A stretch of 17,621 nucleotides of DNA, from the NCBI GenBank assembly GCA_910578735.1, contig CAJTSQ010000005.1, forward strand, positions 1-17,621, read 5' to 3'. The DNA comes from an uncultured Oscillospiraceae bacterium. Its GTDB lineage: Bacteria > Bacillota > Clostridia > Oscillospirales > Oscillospiraceae. Of the stretch, positions 15,707-17,621 are shown in pieces (the stretch's first letter is position 1; every line of letters begins with the position of its first letter). Below the pieces are notes generated by a model, which was given only the letters and a program-made list of their open reading frames with translations, was not told the origin of the DNA and ran no database searches. Position numbers and translations under genes: made by a program.

Positions 15707-15745
15707 TCATACCAGGATCCTACCACAATCTCGGCAAAAACAAAT

Positions 15746-15778
15746 ACGAAAAAAGCCGTCTGCATATCAGACGGCTTT
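15746..15778 (-). terminator. Intrinsic terminator of rpsT
   Basis: AAAGCCGTCTG (15752-15762) and CAGACGGCTTT (15768-15778) form an 11-bp perfect stem with the 5-nt loop CATAT. On the minus strand the stem is followed by a run of T (TTTTTTCG). It begins 15 nt after the rpsT stop codon. Confidence 0.9.
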
Positions 15779-15792
15779 ACTTTCGTGTACGC

Positions 15793-16056
15793 TCAAGCCA
15801 GCTTACTCAGCTTGAGGGTCATCTTGCTCTTTTTATTGGCAGCATTGTTGCGGTGCAGCAGACCTTTGGCCGCAGCCTTGTCCACCGCCTTGACGGCCAC
15901 CTTGTAAGCGATATCGGCCTCGCTGCGGTTGCCTTCCGCCACCGCGGCCTCAAACTTCTTGATGTCGGTCTTCAGCGCGGATCTCGCGGCCTTGTTCTGC
16001 GCGGCCTTGGCCTGAGACACCAGAACGCGCTTCTTAGCAGACTTAATATTGGGCAA
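15793..16056 (-). CDS. rpsT: 30S ribosomal protein S20
   Basis: S20 binds 16S rRNA in the body of the 30S subunit and is a primary assembly protein. The 87-residue product begins with the family signature PNIKSAKKRV and is rich in Lys and Ala throughout, with RNKAARSALKTDIKK-like helical spacing and HRNNAANKKSKM near the end, as in bacterial S20. Length is normal. The start is UUG at 16056 (Met-Pro-Asn-Ile): the SD AGGAGGTG sits 5 nt upstream, whereas the in-frame GTG at 16065 is part of the SD itself and would add three residues (Met-Phe-Gly) absent from the family. In E. coli, rpsT also starts with UUG and S20 represses its own translation, so the rare start may be regulatory here too. It is divergent from gpr, with its own promoter and terminator. 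Confidence 0.97.
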   Translation of the reverse strand: MPNIKSAKKRVLVSQAKAAQNKAARSALKTDIKKFEAAVAEGNRSEADIAYKVAVKAVDKAAAKGLLHRNNAANKKSKMTLKLSKLA

Positions 16057-16118
16057 ACCAAACACCTCCTCCGATTTTCATCTTTGATTTGGGTGACAAC
16101 ACACCCACGTAGATTTGT

Positions 16119-16147
16119 ATTGTAGCACTCCTCAGTCAAAAAATCAA
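16119..16147 (-). promoter_or_regulatory. Sigma-A-type promoter for rpsT
   Basis: On the minus strand, TTGATT (16142-16147) and TACAAT (16119-16124) are spaced 17 nt apart, and the -10 box is preceded by TG plus one base (extended -10). It lies about 60 nt upstream of the UUG start. A small GGGTG/CACCC stem (16091-16106) sits in the leader. Confidence 0.7.
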
Positions 16148-16264
16148 CTGTTTTTTTCAAAAATTTTGTCCCTGCGGGATAGTTTTTCAAAACTCGCAAA
16201 AACTAGAGCGGACCAGAAAATAATTCCACAACATATTGCATAACAGACTGAGGAGGGAAACGCC

Positions 16265-17149
16265 ATGCGTATGCGCCGGACCGACCTGGCTCTGGAGGCC
16301 AGGGAGCTGTGGCAGGAGCAGTCGGGGGCGGTCAGCGCCCTGTCCGGGGTGGAGGCCAGAGACACCCTGCGGGAGGGCATCCCGGTGAACACCGTCAAGG
16401 TTCTCTCGGAGGAGGGGGAGCGGGCCTTGGGCAAGCCCCGGGGCAGCTATGTCACCCTCACCCTGGAGGGGCTGGCCAGCCGGGAGGAGGGCATCTTCCA
16501 GCGGGCGGTCCGGGCGGTGGCGGGGGAGCTGTCCGGACTGATGGAGTCGAACAGCGGGCTGGTGCTGGTGGCCGGGCTGGGCAACCGGGCCATCACCCCC
16601 GACGCCGTCGGCCCCAAGGTCCACCAGAACGTGCTGGTTACCCGCCATCTGGTGCGCCAGATGCCGGAACACTTCGGCGCTCTGCGCCCGGTGGCCTCCC
16701 TGGCGGCGGAAGTGATGGGCACCACCGGGGTGGAGAGCGGCGAGCTGGTGCGGGCGGTGTGCGAGAAGCTCCGGCCAGCCTGTGTGATCGCGGTGGACGC
16801 GCTGGCCTCCCGGTCGCTGAAGCGGCTGTGCAAAACGGTGCAGATTACCGACACAGGCATCACCCCCGGCTCGGGTGTGGGCAACCACCGGATGGGCCTC
16901 ACCCGGGACACCCTGGGCGTGCCTGTCATCGCCATGGGGGTGCCCACCGTGGTAGACGGGGCCACCCTGGCCGCCGACCTGCTGGGCACGGAGGACCTTC
17001 CCCCCCTGGGGGAGGGCAGGGACCTGATGGTCACCCCCAGGGACATCGACAGCCAGGTGAACGACCTGTCCAAGGTGATCGGCTACGGCATCAGCATGGC
17101 CCTTCAGCCGGGAATCTCCCTGGAGGAGCTGGAGCTGCTGCTGTCATAG
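16265..17149 (+). CDS. gpr: GPR endopeptidase (spore germination protease)
   Basis: GPR degrades small acid-soluble spore proteins early in germination; it is made in the forespore as a zymogen that removes its own N-terminal propeptide. The 294-residue sequence carries the conserved RTDLALEA segment near the N-terminus (residues 5-12), where activation cleavage occurs in Bacillus enzymes. It also has the two aspartates expected of this atypical acid protease: D113 in GNRAITPDAVGPKV and D178 in VIAVDALASRS. Their spacing of 65 matches the 66 between the Bacillus megaterium pair (Asp127/Asp193). It also has DTGITPGSGVGNHR (196-209). It is shorter than Bacillus GPR (about 370), as is common in clostridia. 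The ATG at 16265 follows AGGAGGG (16251-16257) by 7 nt. No good sigma-A promoter is visible upstream; GAAAATA (16216-16222) and CATAACA (16239-16245) weakly resemble sigma-G boxes. The rpsT-gpr divergent arrangement is familiar in spore-forming clostridia. Confidence 0.95.
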   Translation: MRMRRTDLALEARELWQEQSGAVSALSGVEARDTLREGIPVNTVKVLSEEGERALGKPRGSYVTLTLEGLASREEGIFQRAVRAVAGELSGLMESNSGLVLVAGLGNRAITPDAVGPKVHQNVLVTRHLVRQMPEHFGALRPVASLAAEVMGTTGVESGELVRAVCEKLRPACVIAVDALASRSLKRLCKTVQITDTGITPGSGVGNHRMGLTRDTLGVPVIAMGVPTVVDGATLAADLLGTEDLPPLGEGRDLMVTPRDIDSQVNDLSKVIGYGISMALQPGISLEELELLLS

Positions 17150-17212
17150 GGAGAATATATCTGGAAAATTTGGACAGACTAGAGGAAAACACCGGCAAAG
17201 GATGTGGTTGCA

Positions 17213-17488
17213 ATGGTGAAGGGCATTACCCGCCAGGCGATCCTGGTCAAGTCCCCCGACCCCCGGCTCTTTGAGGAGGCCATCTTCATCGTCAAGGAGG
17301 AGGCCCTGGCCCGGGAGGGCGTCAGCGCCGACAAGGTGCTGCGGGAGGCCCGCCAGGCCGCCGACGGCTATCTCAGGCAGGGCAGGGCCTGGAACCGGCG
17401 GCTGGAGCGCCTCCCCGCCCCCGCCTGGGGGGCGCTGGGGGCGGCGCTGGCCTCCGCAGGCTGGGCGGTATGGCTGTTCCTACTGTGA
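17213..17488 (+). CDS. Small hypothetical protein with a C-terminal membrane anchor, downstream of gpr
   Basis: This 91-residue protein begins MVKGITRQAILVKSPDPRLF. The first 60 residues form a charged, helix-prone domain (EEAIFIVKEEALAREGVSAD, then KVLREARQAADGYL), and the last roughly 20 are a hydrophobic segment (APAWGALGAALASAGWAVWL), consistent with a tail-anchored membrane protein. I do not recognise a named family. The ATG at 17213 is chosen over the GTG at 17204 because AAAGGA (17197-17202) lies 10 nt upstream of the ATG and nearly overlaps the GTG. It starts 63 nt after the gpr stop with no terminator between, so it is probably co-transcribed with gpr and may be a forespore protein; that role is inference from position only. 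Downstream, 17489-17621 contains no gene that I can support. Confidence 0.75.
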   Translation: MVKGITRQAILVKSPDPRLFEEAIFIVKEEALAREGVSADKVLREARQAADGYLRQGRAWNRRLERLPAPAWGALGAALASAGWAVWLFLL

Positions 17489-17621
17489 CCATTCCCCCCT
17501 CCCCGCATAGAATGGGATGTGAGGGCCGGCGGCAGGTCCTCCTCCCCCCCCGCGCCCTTCGGCGCATCTACCAAGGACAAAAGGTTTTCTTCCCTTTTCC
17601 TCCTCGTAAGACTGGCGGCCC

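Noticed and set aside
14668..15765. 365-residue minus-strand open frame overlapping the YihY-family gene
   Set aside because: It is Pro/Gly/Ala-rich and out of frame with the clear six-helix membrane protein.
17512..17621. Plus-strand frame starting at ATG 17512 and open to the window end (possible next sporulation gene)
   Set aside because: No SD precedes the ATG, and the translation is Arg/Pro-rich with no recognisable motif; too short to support.

Overview
The window looks like chromosomal DNA from a GC-rich, endospore-forming clostridium of the Oscillospiraceae type (Flavonifractor/Lawsonibacter-like; the genus is an inference). The grounds are an SLH-domain surface protein, the germination protease gene gpr next to rpsT, Gram-positive Shine-Dalgarno sites, GC-rich codon use, and short palindromic intergenic repeats. 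Fourteen features of regulatory or repeat type and ten protein genes are listed. I see no rRNA, tRNA, CRISPR array or insertion sequence.

Layout. 1-4022 (+) is the 3' part of a large SLH surface protein, ending at a hairpin. 4086-4598 (-) is a small phage-tail-like hypothetical gene converging on it. 4599-4915 holds a repeat element with three hairpins and the nadE promoter. 4916-6838 (+) is glutamine-dependent NAD+ synthase (nadE), ending at a hairpin shared with the opposite strand. From 16056 down to 6947 every gene is on the minus strand, in this order of transcription: rpsT, a YihY/BrkB-type membrane protein, a small AT-rich membrane protein, a very large multidomain protein (HD, helical repeats, NadD/CoaD-like nucleotidyltransferase, GNAT-like, phosphoribosyltransferase-like), an LDH/MDH-like dehydrogenase, and a flavodoxin-like oxidoreductase. 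16265-17149 (+) is gpr, divergent from rpsT, followed by a small protein with a C-terminal membrane anchor (17213-17488). The last 133 bases hold nothing I can call.

How the genes may work together. The last three minus-strand genes probably form one transcription unit, because I see no terminator between them. Together with nadE they give the neighbourhood an NAD(P)/flavin theme: a protein combining a dinucleotide-type adenylyltransferase fold, a phosphoribosyltransferase-like fold and an HD fold, then two likely nucleotide-cofactor oxidoreductases, converging on NAD+ synthase. The large fusion is the best candidate for something undescribed; its activity is inferred only from motifs. A second notable signal is a family of palindromic repeats placed 7-9 nt upstream of the Shine-Dalgarno sequences of three minus-strand genes.
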